DNA from: Torymus aiolomorphi
Lineage: Eukaryota > Arthropoda > Insecta > Hymenoptera > Torymidae
Assembly (NCBI GenBank): GCA_036365515.1
Contig: CM070873.1
Coordinates: forward strand, 174,452,104-174,516,103
Direction: 5' to 3'
DNA length: 64,000 nucleotides
The notes below the pieces were generated by a model. That model searched no databases and had not been told where the DNA came from. It saw only the letters and a program-made list of their open reading frames with translations. A program made the translations under genes and the position numbers. Below are positions 21,115-31,784 of this stretch, piece by piece; positions within the stretch are counted from its first letter, which is position 1; every line of letters starts with the position of its first letter.

Positions 21115-24100
21115 GGGAGCGTCCGCCAGAAACCAGCCAGCGGGCGCGCGGGACGCATTTTTCATGCAAAACGCGCTCTGTTCAACTCGCTCGTAATCGT
21201 ATTCTGAGTCTCTCAGAAAAAAAACAAAAGATATATATCGATAGATTTTTTCCTGCTCTTTCCAATGGTGCTATTGTTTTTACTCCCATACTTTTTTTTC
21301 TGGTCGAAAATTCAAGTTGAACGTTCAGAGACATTTTTCTCGAAGTATATCATGTTTTTTTTTAAAATGCATATGACCATTCGAAAGTAGAAGTCTTAAG
21401 CTACAAAACCCTAAATTTTCAAATTGGAGAAATGAAGGGCTCAAAAGTAACAAGATTAAAAAGACAGCGGTGAGTGGCCACGCGTGCTCTTCGCGCTGCG
21501 CTCGGACGCGTCGCACGCTCGGGCTTGGTATAATGAGCTCGTAATCGTACTTTGAGTGTCTCAGAAAAAAAACAAAAGACATATATCGATAGATTTTTTC
21601 CTGCTCTTTCCAATGGTGCTATTCTTTTTACTCCCAAACACTTTCTTCTGGTCGGAAATTCGAGTGGAAAGTTCAGAACCATTTTTCTTAAAGTATATTA
21701 TGTTGTTCTTCAAAATGCATAGCACCATTCGAAAGTACAAGTTATAAGCTACAAAACCCTACATTTTCAATTTGGAGAAACGTAGAGCTCAAAAGTAATA
21801 AGATTAAAAAGACAGCGGCGAGCGGCTGCGCAAACTTATTGCGCTGGACCTGAGTGTGCTTTTATAAACGTAGTGCATATTTTCGTTGTTTCCTATTTAA
21901 AAGCATTACACAATGTTTTATCAATGCATCATATATTATGTTTTAAATATATTAATTTTTTATTTAAACCTTAATTCTTTTATTTTTATTTGCGATTATT
22001 TTTATTGGTCTTTTCACGATACTCATGTTTTTCTTAATTCGAGTTTTAGAGGGTTCGGGTTTTTTAACTGGTGGATATAATTGAGAATCTTTGGATGTTG
22101 CAAATCGTTTTAGTTCTAACTTTTTAGTGTTAGCTAATAATCTAACAAAGTGAAACGATTGAATTCCAGGTACTGTTTTCGCTGAATCTAGCCTTTGTCT
22201 TAATTTATCTGTAGCCTTAGCATATTCATCTTTTGATGAAAAAAAGCACAAAATATTTTCAAAGTATTTAGTCGCCCACTGGTAAAGATCTTGCGGCGTC
22301 AATATATAATTATCGGATACTTTCCGCAAACTTGCTCGCCTAGCATTACTTTTTATAGAAGCATCGATTCCATCGCATGCATTTTTTCCGTGAACAGTCG
22401 CATGAAAGTGCCATTCAGCTTCAACAGAAAAATCTTCATAATGGTGAAAAAGATTCTGAAAATTATGTTTATTTTTAAAATGTTGTGCAGCTCCATCAGT
22501 AAAGTAAATGATTTTTTTAACGAAATCAAAAGATTTTTTAAGGTAATCGATTATAATTTCTTGAATTAGGTAAACTGCCACAGTATCATGAATTAAGTTG
22601 TCTGAAAAAACCGCCATACTTTTGTATTCAATTTTAGAATCTGAACCTTCGTAGTAAATAACTATTGTTGCCAAACTACATTGATTATTATTATTATAGT
22701 GGAATGATTGTGCCGCATCTTGTGCAATGAACGCATAGTTTTCCGAAAAATCTAGGGAAATTAAAAATTCTCCTTTGCTTAAGGATTCTCGTAAGATTTG
22801 AAAATAAGATGACTGCTGTTTGGAAATGAAAGAATGAGTTTTGAGTTTATGTAAAAGAGGAAAAAAGATATCAGTAAATAAAGAACTAGAAACAATTTCA
22901 GTTTGCAATGTTGATCTATCAGTAGTTTTCCACATTTGAAATTTTATTTCATTAACCCCAGACCTTTCAAGAAATAGTTCAAGTTCCGTTTTTAGAGGTT
23001 CAATACCAGGACAATTTTGACACATATTTAAGTAACATTTCGCTGTTGGTGTTTTACAAACTATTTCAGCTATACAATCTTTGTAAGTATCCATTTTATC
23101 AAAAGAAACTCCTGAATTTCTTAAACCAGCTAAGAAGAGTTTGACGTTTTGATCATATATGCACACACACACTGAATGCGTACCACTAGCACCAGCTAAA
23201 ACACAATATTTAGGGCGACATTCGACAAATTTAGTGAATCCTATTTTTGATTCGGGATACTGTTGTTTATACTTTAAATATAACCCTCTAAGATTGTACA
23301 AAACAAGCCGTTTCTGAACATAGGTCTTTGTGCCATCATCATTTCGTATACACTTATTATCTTTATAACCTGGCATGATTCTACTATTATCGTCATTTTG
23401 AAAGAAAAGTTTTACTTCGTTTACAGTATCACATGATATTTTTCGGTTTTCCCTTTTATCAACTAAAAGGGACTATCTGACAAACATTTTGTTACAAGCC
23501 AACGGGATGAATTAGAAATATTAGCAACTTTACGAGAACTCCAGTTTTTTGGGAGTAATTTTAAAAGCAACATTTTTTCATTTTTCGACAAATTATCATC
23601 GTTAAACAATTTTTGTAATGTAGGTTTTTTATCTTATAACTTGCACTTTCGAATGGTGCTATGCATTTTGAAGAACAACATGTTATACTTTAAGAAAAAT
23701 GGTTCTGAACTTTCCACTCGAATTTCCGACCAGAAGAAAGTGTTTGGGAGTAAAAAGAATAGCACCATTGGAAAGGCAGGAAAAAATCTATCGATATATG
23801 TCTTTTGTTTTTTTCTCAGAGACTCAAAATACGATTACGAGCTCGAGCGATACCAAGCCCGAGCGTGCGGCGCGTCCGAGCGCAGCGCGAAGAGCACGCG
23901 CGGCCACTCACCGCTGTCTTTTTAATCTTGTTACTTTTGAGCCCTTTATTTCTCCAATTTGAAAATTTAGGGTTTTGTAGCTTAAGACTTGTACTTTCGA
24001 ATGGTCATATGCATTTTGAAAAAAAAATATGATATACTTTGAGAAAAATGTCTCTAAACTTTCAACTTGAATTTTCGACCAGAAGAAAAAGTTTCGGAGT

Positions 24101-24230
24101 AAAAAGAATAGCACCATTGGAAAGAGCAGGAAAAAATCTATCGATATGTGTCTTTTGTTTTTTTCTGAGAGACTCAGAATACCATTACGAGTGAGTTGAA
24201 CAGAGCGTGTTTTGTGAGAAAAGTAAAAAA
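21115..24230 (-). mobile_element. DNA transposon with compound inverted repeats (GGGAGCGTCC family, copy 1)
   Basis: The left end is GGGAGCGTCCGCCAGAAACC, preceded by ATAT. Each end consists of two tandem subterminal modules, each holding a conserved core that includes tcgatagattttttcctgct (near 21238 and 21584, and inverted near 23790 and 24140). The right end matches the left arm up to cgctctgttcaac (about 24200) but then stops, so about 80 bp including the outer terminus are lost. Between the arms lies a minus-strand transposase-like ORF. A relative with both ends is at 50719-52595. Confidence 0.85.
21964..23376 (-). CDS. Transposase-like protein of the compound-TIR element
   Basis: 470 codons from an ATG at 23376 (MPGYKDNK) to 21964. 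Landmarks: IGFTKFVECRPKYCVLAGAS, GTHSVCVCIYDQNVKLFLAG, a Cys-rich stretch (CYLNMCQNCPG), LISLDFSENYAFIAQDAAQS, KIIYFTDGAAQHFKNKHNF, EAEWHFHATVHGKNACDGID and a basic C-terminus. LDFSEN, YFTDGA and AEWHF provide acidic residues in an RNase-H-like order, so a DDE/D transposase is the best reading. The superfamily is not certain (Sola-like is possible). The N-terminal HTH-like part is encoded just upstream (about 23640-23460, KLLPKNWSSRKVANISNSSR) in another frame, so a one-base frameshift near 23460 breaks this copy. Position between inverted repeats supports the role. Confidence 0.7.
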   Translation of the reverse strand: MPGYKDNKCIRNDDGTKTYVQKRLVLYNLRGLYLKYKQQYPESKIGFTKFVECRPKYCVLAGASGTHSVCVCIYDQNVKLFLAGLRNSGVSFDKMDTYKDCIAEIVCKTPTAKCYLNMCQNCPGIEPLKTELELFLERSGVNEIKFQMWKTTDRSTLQTEIVSSSLFTDIFFPLLHKLKTHSFISKQQSSYFQILRESLSKGEFLISLDFSENYAFIAQDAAQSFHYNNNNQCSLATIVIYYEGSDSKIEYKSMAVFSDNLIHDTVAVYLIQEIIIDYLKKSFDFVKKIIYFTDGAAQHFKNKHNFQNLFHHYEDFSVEAEWHFHATVHGKNACDGIDASIKSNARRASLRKVSDNYILTPQDLYQWATKYFENILCFFSSKDEYAKATDKLRQRLDSAKTVPGIQSFHFVRLLANTKKLELKRFATSKDSQLYPPVKKPEPSKTRIKKNMSIVKRPIKIIANKNKRIKV

Positions 24231-24344
24231 TTAATGTTATACTTTGACTGAACATTTGCTAATACTTATGCTAAATAAATGTCAATGTCTGAGAGTAAAA
24301 GTACAAAATCATTTTTCTTCTTTTTACTGACATATATTTATTAC

Positions 24345-24975
24345 ATCAGTTATGTGCTTTTTCGAAAGAATTTATTTAGAAAAATAATGTTACAACAACT
24401 GACTTTATTTATAACAATTGAATTTAGTAACAATTTAATTAAGTAACTCACGAGGAGAATGTCAGGGATCCGGATCACGGATTCGGCTGTAACTTTGGGA
24501 TAGGTTTTTTATATAGAAATATGAAGAAAGCCGCAATATTAGACCCTAATGCTCAAAAGAACTAAAGTTCTGGACATTTTTAGCTTTATTTTGTAAAAAG
24601 TCTTGAAAAATACCTCTTCTTAAAACAGTAACTATTTAACATTAGAAAGCCTTGAAGAACATTTCAAAAATAGAAAATAGAAGTAGGAAAAATGAGCTTT
24701 CATTTGCTTTCTTAAGAAGTAAAAAATTTCGATTCCTTCCATAGTTATGAAAGTTTAAATTTGAGCATCGAATGTACACGAAAATACGCAGGCAGTGGAA
24801 CGGTGAATTTTTGGAATCAAACAGTGCATTTTCGATACTTTATTTTAAACTTTCATAACTTTATAAGAAATCGACATTTTTTAATTCTTAAAAAGGTAAA
24901 TGAAAGCTCGTTTTCTCTAGTCTTATTTTCTATTTTTGAAATAATATTTAAGATTTCTAAAGTTAAATAGTTGTT
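24345..24975. repeat. MITE-like dispersed repeat, copy B (inverted, with a partial foldback)
   Basis: 24345-24790 is the reverse complement of 9120-9612. After a short spacer (about 24790-24820) part of the same sequence returns in the opposite direction (24820-24975, cattttcgatactttatttt onward), so copy B is a partial foldback. Confidence 0.8.
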
Positions 24976-24984
24976 AAGATAATC

Positions 24985-25305
24985 CGCAACAGTATTCTTT
25001 CGACCTGGCAAATATTCGGGTTGGAGATTGAAATCCTGTATCGTCAGATTCCATCTCCTTAACCTAGCGTTATAAAATTTACAGTTTTTTAGGAAAGTTA
25101 AGGATTCGTGATCGGTGCGTACGTCGACTTTTACCGCCCCCCGTAAGTATGTGTCTAGACCATTTGTATATTTCGGCCTTCACATTGTTTCAGTAGTTTA
25201 TTGAAATAGTATAAGGCTTGGAAAAGTACGGCAAATTATCTTTTAAGTTAAAACTATATTCGTACTCTGACAACAAACCCGGACGTTTTTGAAATACCTC
25301 TTTGT
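24985..25305 (-). pseudogene. Gypsy pol fragment: RT start and RNase H
   Basis: On the minus strand, 25300-25200 encodes RYKEVFQKRPGLLSEYEYSF and LPYFSKPY, the segment just before the RT palm. 25160-24985 encodes RTDHESLTFLKNC, FYNARLRRWNLTIQDF and EYLPGRKNTVADYL, the RNase H landmarks. The intervening RT domain (several hundred bp) is deleted. Part of the decayed gypsy-like element. Confidence 0.8.
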
Positions 25306-25307
25306 AG

Positions 25308-25590
25308 CGCATTATTTTTTATTTTATTTTATTTAAACCAGAGTAAAGTACAAAAAATTACAAGTTTGTAACCATTATACATAGTTTACATTACAAAGTA
25401 AGTACAATGTAATCCAGCAGAGGAAAAATTCTTGTTCGCTGGTCCGGCATACTAAAACTAACTTAACCTAAAATTCATTTGGTTAATATTTACTTATGAT
25501 TAATAATTTGAGTAGTAGCTATGAGAGTTGCTGCAGCTTAATATTCCTAGGAGTATTAAGCAGAGCCCACTCTCAGTTTTGGTATGTGTT
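25308..25590 (-). mobile_element. 3' end of a non-LTR element inserted in gypsy pol
   Basis: Starts with ttttttattttattttattt, the complement of an (aaat)n tail, then UTR-like sequence without an ORF. The pol reading frame on both sides joins naturally (IKHLIK before, RYKEVFQ after), which locates the insertion. The exact ends and target duplication are not resolved. Confidence 0.6.
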
Positions 25591-26434
25591 TTATTAAATG
25601 CTTAATTTTTGTCCTTTGGGACTTATCTAAGTTTAGACATGAATTTATCTTTTCCTCGATTTCGTCTATGGAAATGTCATACGACTGATCGTATTCATAG
25701 GCGTCGTCACTTGTAAAATAATTTTTTTATAGTAAAGAGGATTTCTTCATATCGCGTGTGTATTAACATACTTAATGCCTTGTGAGTATCGTATCCCAAA
25801 ATACAGGGTTTGACTAGTTTTGGTACTACTATAAATATTAAGTTAATTTTTAAATTTTTTATTGTACTGGATAATATTACTTGAAATTTTAATCGCGCCG
25901 ATTTCGCGCCCGTTGCCCCCTTGATTAATTTTCCGCTAATCGGTAGCGTTGTTCGCGCTGCAAAATCGTTTTGATTTGCGTAATAAAATTCTTCCGAGAT
26001 AGACGTAATTTCGCTCTTCGTATCGATTAAAGCATTCACGAGTGTATTTTCGAGCATTATTTCGATTTCTGGACAGCTTTTTACCTTCACGTTCGAACCA
26101 TCTGGTTGTATGTTGTAAAGAAGCTTGTCACGTGGGTCTTCGAGTATAGAAGTTACATTTATGTTTTTAAAACTTGACTTATTTTTCGATTCAGTTGCCC
26201 CCAGCATGACATCATTCGCGGCGCGAGAGACAACTACTGCGAGTTTCCCGGCTTCCCTAAGCTTGACGGGGGTGACTCTATTGGCATATCTTCGAAACTT
26301 ATCTGGCTGATGTCAATCGCATCATGGCTTTTTGAGATTTCTTTTTTGTGTTTGGCGTTATTTCTCTTTTCATGTTTTTTATCGTTATTGGCTTTATCAT
26401 TTTTCGAGCTGCATGACGGGGTTAACTCATGCAT
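25591..26434 (-). pseudogene. Gypsy protease region with altered active site
   Basis: 26434-26234 encodes a Lys/Asp/Ser-rich linker. 26207-25707 encodes a retropepsin-like domain with ALIDTKSEITSISEEFY, where the active-site triad is DTK instead of DTG/DSG. The C-terminal CILGYD corresponds to the usual ILG(M/Y)D motif. 25700-25591 continues with an acidic segment (IDEIEEKINSCLNLDKSQR) that normally links protease and RT. The Gly to Lys change would be expected to abolish activity. Confidence 0.7.
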
Positions 26435-26506
26435 AGCTGCAACCTACAGCTCTTTATTTCGCTGTTCGTTGGGGTATACGCTATCGCGTGGAGGCACGGG
26501 CTTGCT

Positions 26507-27640
26507 TTAATCTGATGACCTATTCTGAAAAGACTGTTTAGCCTTCTGGCGTTGATCGTCGTTGTCATAATCGTTTAATATTTTTAACAAAGTGGATTTA
26601 TCCTTCACCTGTTGTCCAATGATAGCATGACGGATAGTCCTTTCAAAATGCTCGCTCAGATTCAAAACGAACTCGGCCTCTGTATAATTCATATTTAATT
26701 CCTTCGCTATTCCGTACATATTCGTCGCGTAATTCACGCGATTGGTAGTGCCCCCCGGTTAATACTGACCGTACTCTATCCGCTTTTTTACCGTTCGCTG
26801 GGTGTTTGAGTCCCAATAGCGCGCTTGGAAACGCTCGACGAAGTCATCGTACGTCTTTATTTCTCCCTCGTGCATGTACCACCAGTTTCTCGCGTCGTTT
26901 TCTAGGGCTTGAGAGAGCAGGCATAGCAATTGATTAAAATTCGGCTTGACTACGTCTAGGTATTTTTTAAATTCTGATAGGAGTTTTATAGGTCTCTCAC
27001 TCTCAAGATCGCGAAATTTCGGAATGTCTAATCGGATTCTGTGAGATGATTTGCTAGCGTATGTCGTCACACCGCCTGGAGATTTTTTCAACTCGCTTAC
27101 AGTCATTTTTAAATCATTTAGTTGAGCTTCATAGTGCTCAGTTGTCTTTTGTAATTCTCCGACGAAGTGTTTTCTGACATTTGTTAGCTCTTCATCTAAG
27201 GCGCGGCGGGTGTCAGATTCATTATTATTATTTCTGAGATCAGTAATATTATCGATTAATTGATCATTTTCTTGCTCGAGGAGTTCGACACGCGTTTGTA
27301 GGACTACTACTTCCTTTTTTAGTTGCGCGTTTGAAAAATTTCTCTCCGTCCGTAATTTCTCTAGAGTTTCGGAAAGCGAATTGTACTTCTCGTTGATTTC
27401 GTATTTAAGTACCGCGGCTTTCGGTATATTTAATCGCGGAGACCCCGATTCGTCTTCATCTTCTTCGAAAATTCTGACTTTGTTTTCTAACTCGAATTGT
27501 TTTTCGTAGAGTGTTTTTAATTCCTCCGTGACCGCTTGTTCCCATTCGAGACGTTTTCTTTCTATTTTGCCAGTGACGTTTTCATCTATAGATGATTGCA
27601 TCGCAAGCATAAAAACCCCCGATTTGCGCGTTTGAGACAT
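26507..27640 (-). pseudogene. Gypsy-like Gag with long coiled coil
   Basis: A plausible ATG is at 27640 (MSQTRKSGVFMLAMQS). Residues about 40-200 form a charged heptad-type coiled coil (LEKLRTERNFSNAQLKKEVV, then LEQENDQLIDNI). Next comes the Gag capsid core: RLDIPKFRDLESERPIKLL, NDARNWWYMH and DDFVERFQARYW. The frame ends at 26759 and the C-terminal capsid part (TEAEFVLNLSEHFERTIRHA) continues in another frame to 26507. No CCHC knuckle was found. Order and strand agree with the downstream protease. Confidence 0.75.
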
Positions 27641-28238
27641 TTTATTACCAAAATGAAAAGAGGAGTTGGAAGAAAACACGATAAACGGAGTGGACTGCTC
27701 GTCTGTGGACCCGGTGTCCTTGTTTTCCGGATATTTAAATTGAGAAATACGAGGATTAGCAGATAAATTGAAATAAAAAACGAACCGATTCTAATCCGTA
27801 TTTTTTACTTAACGCACTATTCCCAGAAGTTAAGATCGCTGAATTCATAACGAGACGTAATTCGAAATTAGATTTTAGTGGGTGGAGCGATTCCTCCGGT
27901 TATCTTCAGCTATATCTATTTCCATAGGCTCACTGTCCGGTTAATTTCATTAATGTCTGCGTTTCAAAGAGATAAAAGAAAGAAGAACGCCCCTTCTCAA
28001 AAGGTTTTTTGCTTGTGTCGGAAAAACATGAAAAAGAATTAATGCTTCGTACGTGGAGCCCCCATCGCATACTTGTTAATCGGGCTGCATGTTTCTTACG
28101 TTAGCAAGCTAAAAACATAATGAATAAGGAAAAAAAAAATGAAAAGTTACCGCATCTATGGCGTGTTCTTAAATCATTATAGTTTTCATTCGAGAGAGAG
28201 CGTCCCGAATTTTTCCGTGATCGCCGTTACTTCGTCAT
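27641..28238 (-). other. Leader between small ORF and gag
   Basis: No convincing ORF. Part of the gypsy-like element between the 5' small ORF and gag. Confidence 0.5.
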
Positions 28239-28565
28239 TTAGTTTATCAATCGTGCTTTTATTGTTTTCTCAAACTTAACTAGCCAGCTAGTTATTACAT
28301 TTAACTGAACTGAGAATTTTTCTTTCTTATACGTTAATTTATTTATCTCTGTTACCGACTCTTCAAGTAGCTGCTTCATGACACGATTTTGGTATTTTAC
28401 TAAGATTAACTCCCGTTTGTTTATTTTGCTTTCATCGTGTAAGTGGGCTACCGTTTTCCACCGCTCGTGATCAAACTCCTCGAGGGCTTCGACGCGCCAC
28501 ACTAAATCTCTAACCCGATCCTCGATTTGACTCTCTATGCTTGCGTTTCCGAAATCCGGTATCAT
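28239..28565 (-). CDS. Small coiled-coil ORF downstream of the PBS
   Basis: 108 codons from ATG 28565 (MIPDFGNASIESQIEDRVRD) with a predicted coiled coil through most of its length (LLEESVTEINKLTYKKEKF). It starts 35 bp after the primer-binding site in transcript order, so it is the first ORF of the retrotransposon. It may be a detached N-terminal piece of Gag or an accessory ORF. I do not recognise a family. Confidence 0.45.
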   Translation of the reverse strand: MIPDFGNASIESQIEDRVRDLVWRVEALEEFDHERWKTVAHLHDESKINKRELILVKYQNRVMKQLLEESVTEINKLTYKKEKFSVQLNVITSWLVKFEKTIKARLIN

Positions 28566-28599
28566 TTTAATGCTTGCTCTTTCTAATAAATTGACCGGT

Positions 28600-28617
28600 G
28601 TCCCTGTTCGGGCGCCA
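28600..28617 (-). other. Retroviral-type primer-binding site (tRNA-Lys)
   Basis: The minus strand reads TGGCGCCCGAACAGGGAC, 18 nt complementary to the 3' end of tRNA-Lys of the Lys3 type. Followed by the small ORF and gag in the same direction, as expected for an LTR element. Confidence 0.9.
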
Positions 28618-29470
28618 ATTCTAACGTGCAGGGAGTGACTCTACTGTGTTAATAAAAAAATGTATTAATCTAACATATCAAAGAAAGCTACTGCACGCGG
28701 TTCGAGTTGGATACAGGCTCTTTATCTGAAAATCGCATGCAATCGAATAATAAAGTATAGGACGGGTCTAGGCAGACGGGTCTTTCGAGCCATCTGTTCG
28801 AGCCAGGGATGCACGGGTGTATGGTCGGGAGCCCCAAGGCGCCCTTCCACTCAGCCGTGAGAGTAGGATGGATCTACGCAAACGGGTCTTTTGAGCCGTT
28901 TATTCGAGCCTGGGAGAGGTGTAGGTGGATAGAGAGGGTGAGAGGATTTGATTCTAAAACAAAATGTAATGAGGGAAAAGAATTTATAATGTTAATGATT
29001 TTATAACGCAAGTATATTACATGTGTACTCGAGCAGGCAAGGCGGAGCGGAGCTCGTGAGCCGCATCTGCTCGGTGAGCAAATTCGTGCCCGTCGCGATG
29101 CGCTGTGGGCTTTACATACCCGAGCAGCGTATAGCCATCTCTCTCGCTCGTACAGTTATCGCCGGTGAGCGTCGATGGGGGATTCCCCTCGTATATGTGC
29201 TGTGTCATAAGCTTGCGCCTCACCGGGAGTAAGGATAGCGCGTGGGAGAACTACGTCACAGCGTAGGTAGCGAGGAGAGGGAGCGCGCACGTACGTGTGC
29301 GCGCGTATGTGTTGGAGCGCTCGCATACAAACTCAGCGTCGCACGCATACGCTTTGCATGCTGCCGCATGCGCTGCGTACACGAGAGACTGGTAGCTTGC
29401 CGATGGCGCAGGGGCTCAGTCAGGGTCATCCCACTCTCCGTCGGTAGCCTTCTTCTTTTCTGTCTCCGGT
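28618..29470 (-). repeat. Candidate 5' LTR/leader (borders uncertain)
   Basis: An LTR should lie directly upstream of the PBS in transcript order, i.e. from 28618 upward. The region contains subrepeats (gacgggtctttcgagcc and aacgggtcttttgagccg) and a GC-rich segment from 29030. No second LTR copy exists in the window, so the outer edge cannot be fixed. Overlapping ORFs on both strands at 29.0-29.5 kb are not believable genes. Confidence 0.4.
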
Positions 29471-29689
29471 GAAAGGACGTCGCATTATTAGCCATCAAGT
29501 ACATCTCAGGTAATACGCCGGCGTTCCATACCTTTATGCTGTTTAGCTGATGCGGTCTATTTGTTTTTCAGGTTGCAAGTTACCAAAAATTACGATCGTC
29601 TTCTTCCTTCTCTCTGTTCTCCAGGTAAGATTTAGAGGTCCGATGAATTTATTAGACCTTCGTCACCTTTGGTAATAAAAATCAGGCAT

Positions 29690-30065
29690 TTTTCCTATAG
29701 ATTTTCCTATAGGAATTCCGCAGGTTGTAATGCGATTTCTGATATCCCTGTAGGATTTTCTATAAATTATCTTATAGGAATACCTGCAGGATTTCGGCAG
29801 GAAAAAATGAAGCATTGTTTCCTATAGATTTTTCTATAGGAATTTCTGCAGGTCGCAATGCGGTTTCTGAAATCTCTGTAGGATTTTCTATAACTTATCC
29901 TATAGGAATTCCTACAGGATTTTACAGAAAAAATCATGCATTGTTTCCTATAGATTTTGCTATAGGAATCCTATAAAAATCCTATAGGAGTTCTATGAAA
30001 ACTTATAGGAAATCCTATAGAATCTCTATAGGAATTTCTACAGGTTCTTTTCGTAAGGGATATAC
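29690..30065. repeat. Palindromic-word block A (cctatagg/ctgcagg)
   Basis: Dense in self-complementary words: tcctataggaa, tttcctatagattt, cctgcagg. At least a dozen occur in about 370 bp, in two approximate direct copies (from ggcatttttcctatagattt and gcattgtttcctatagattt). The block ends with cttttcgtaagggatatac. No ORF. Confidence 0.85.
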
Positions 30066-30329
30066 GCTGTCATGTTAATTACTTGTAAATCTCGTCCTTG
30101 GCTAATATTAAATATGAACCAATTAGCTTTGCGATCTACAAGTAATCAATCGACTGGGTAGCACAGAGCTTATACATTCTCCCTAAAATGTCCGCGCTAA
30201 ACTTATGTAGTTTCCGCAGTAACTATGGAGAGCATTTTTAGAAGTTAACTCCTTGGCGGCCGATGGCCAAAAATCTTTGTAATGAAACATTGAAAATCCC
30301 ATAACACGAATTTTTCCGTGTTACAGTGA
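30066..30329. other. Spacer between palindromic-word blocks
   Basis: Ordinary-looking non-coding DNA. Nothing recognised. Confidence 0.5.
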
Positions 30330-30775
30330 TTTTGAAGTAGTTGTAAGGAGTTTCTGCATAAATTCATAAGATTCTACAGGAATAGTGTATGGGTTCTGCA
30401 GAAATTGTGGAAAAATCCTACAGAGATTGTAGAGTGCTTTCGCAGAAACTGTGGAGAGCTTCTGCATAAATTATGGAGAATTTCTGCGTAATATGTACAT
30501 ATTTCATCAATAATTTTCCTGCATAAGTTTTACAAATTTTCTATAGAAATGCTCTGCACAAATTCTGCAGAAATGACCTGCAGAAAATGAGGAAATTCAT
30601 GCTGAATTTCTGCAGGACTTTCTGCATAGTTTCTGCATATTTAGTACAGACTTTCTGCATAATTTCTGCAGAAGTTATTCAGAAATTATGCAGAAGCTAT
30701 GCAGAAACTATGCAGAAAGTCTTGCAGAAATTCTGCAGAGAATTCTGCAGGATTGTTTCATAAGGGATATATAAC
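30330..30775. repeat. Palindromic-word block B (tttctgca/tgcagaaa)
   Basis: Built of ttctgcagaa-type words and their halves: more than twenty occurrences of tctgca or tgcaga in about 440 bp. It ends with gtttcataagggatatata, nearly the same terminus as block A. No ORF. Confidence 0.85.
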
Positions 30776-30949
30776 TATGATTATTGTATATATTGTACCT
30801 GTTTAATTTAAAATATTGGTAGTGTTCTCAATTACCAGTGTCAGCACATACTATTACATATGGTTTGATTTTGTGCCTCTTATTCAAGATTTGCAATTTC
30901 TCAAAATTAGTTTTTAAACCTCTTATATATGTGAGGAATTGAACAATTA

Positions 30950-31784
30950 TTGTCTAAGTTATTAAAGTTTCTTGTATTTATATCACTTTCAATTTCTTTA
31001 ATGTCCATCTTTGTATTGTTGTCTATGCCAACTATTTTTATTTTTGGTTTATTTAATTTTTCAGTTGATATCTCATATTTTGTTAGTTTTCTTTTCAGTA
31101 TTTTTCATACAATTAACTATTATATCACTTTTATTTTTGGTATATATATTTTTGGTTTGAGTGTTCTTTTCTCTAACTAAATATTTTGTTACTGTATTTA
31201 AAACTTCACCTTGTTCCTTTTGCCAATTTTAACTACAATTTTTGGTACTTTTTTGGTTGTATTTTCATCTCCTTTGTTACTTTAGCGAAAGATTTTTTAG
31301 TAAATTGGTTCTCTGTTTCTTTTTCTCTACATTTTTCGAGCAACTCCTGCAATAATTCATTTTTATCTTGCAGTTCTTTATTCAGTTGTTTTAGTAAAAT
31401 ATGTTCGGCTACCATGATCTCATTCTCACTTGTATCATTTATTGTTGCACTTTGCACTTCTAGCGTCTTTTCTGCTAGCTCCGCTAGTATTTCTCTTCTT
31501 ATTTCATCAATTTGTTTCATTTTAATATGTGCTATTATCATTTTTGCTGTCTCACTCAACTATCTTTCTACCTCATCATAGGTTATGTTAGACACGTGCA
31601 CATGCTCCGGACAAACTACTAAGTTATCTCCTAGATTTTATGTGTTGTTTAATCTATCGAAATCACTTTGATGGTATGCATCTCCACATATAATACAAGT
31701 TACTGCTTCGACCGGTTTCGTTGGGTAGCACTTATATACTTTTGTACTACTTTTATCGGGTGGTCGTTTCGTTCCCGGAGCCAT
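30950..31784 (-). pseudogene. Non-LTR ORF1 with PHD-like zinc module (second copy)
   Basis: From an ATG at 31784 the minus strand encodes MAPGTKRPPDKSSTKVYKCY, then a module with CIICGDAYHQSDFDRL and VVCPEH. This parallels the Cys..CxxC..YH.SD..CxxH pattern at 12001. Stops interrupt it (about 31640 and 31560). The coiled-coil part (31559-31233: AEHILLKQLNKELQDKN) follows, and degraded Lys/Asn-rich coding continues to about 30950. It belongs to the same general LINE ORF1 type as the 12-kb element but is divergent in sequence. Confidence 0.65.

Larger units (their letters stand above)
24976..28617 (-). mobile_element. Decayed Ty3/gypsy-like LTR retrotransposon
   Basis: Read on the minus strand: primer-binding site (28617-28600), a small coiled-coil ORF, gag, protease, a truncated RT start and a piece of RNase H, ending at about 24985 beside MITE copy B. 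Most of RT and all of integrase are missing, and no 3' LTR is seen. A LINE 3' end interrupts pol at about 25308-25590. Confidence 0.75.

Noticed and set aside
29017..29504. Overlapping ORFs on both strands in GC-rich DNA
   Set aside because: No family motifs, mutual overlap and position in the presumed LTR/leader of the gypsy-like element.
30950..31581. Plus-strand hydrophobic ORFs resembling membrane proteins
   Set aside because: Antisense of the Lys/Asn/Glu-rich ORF1 coiled coil, which yields Phe/Leu/Ser-rich pseudo-membrane sequences.
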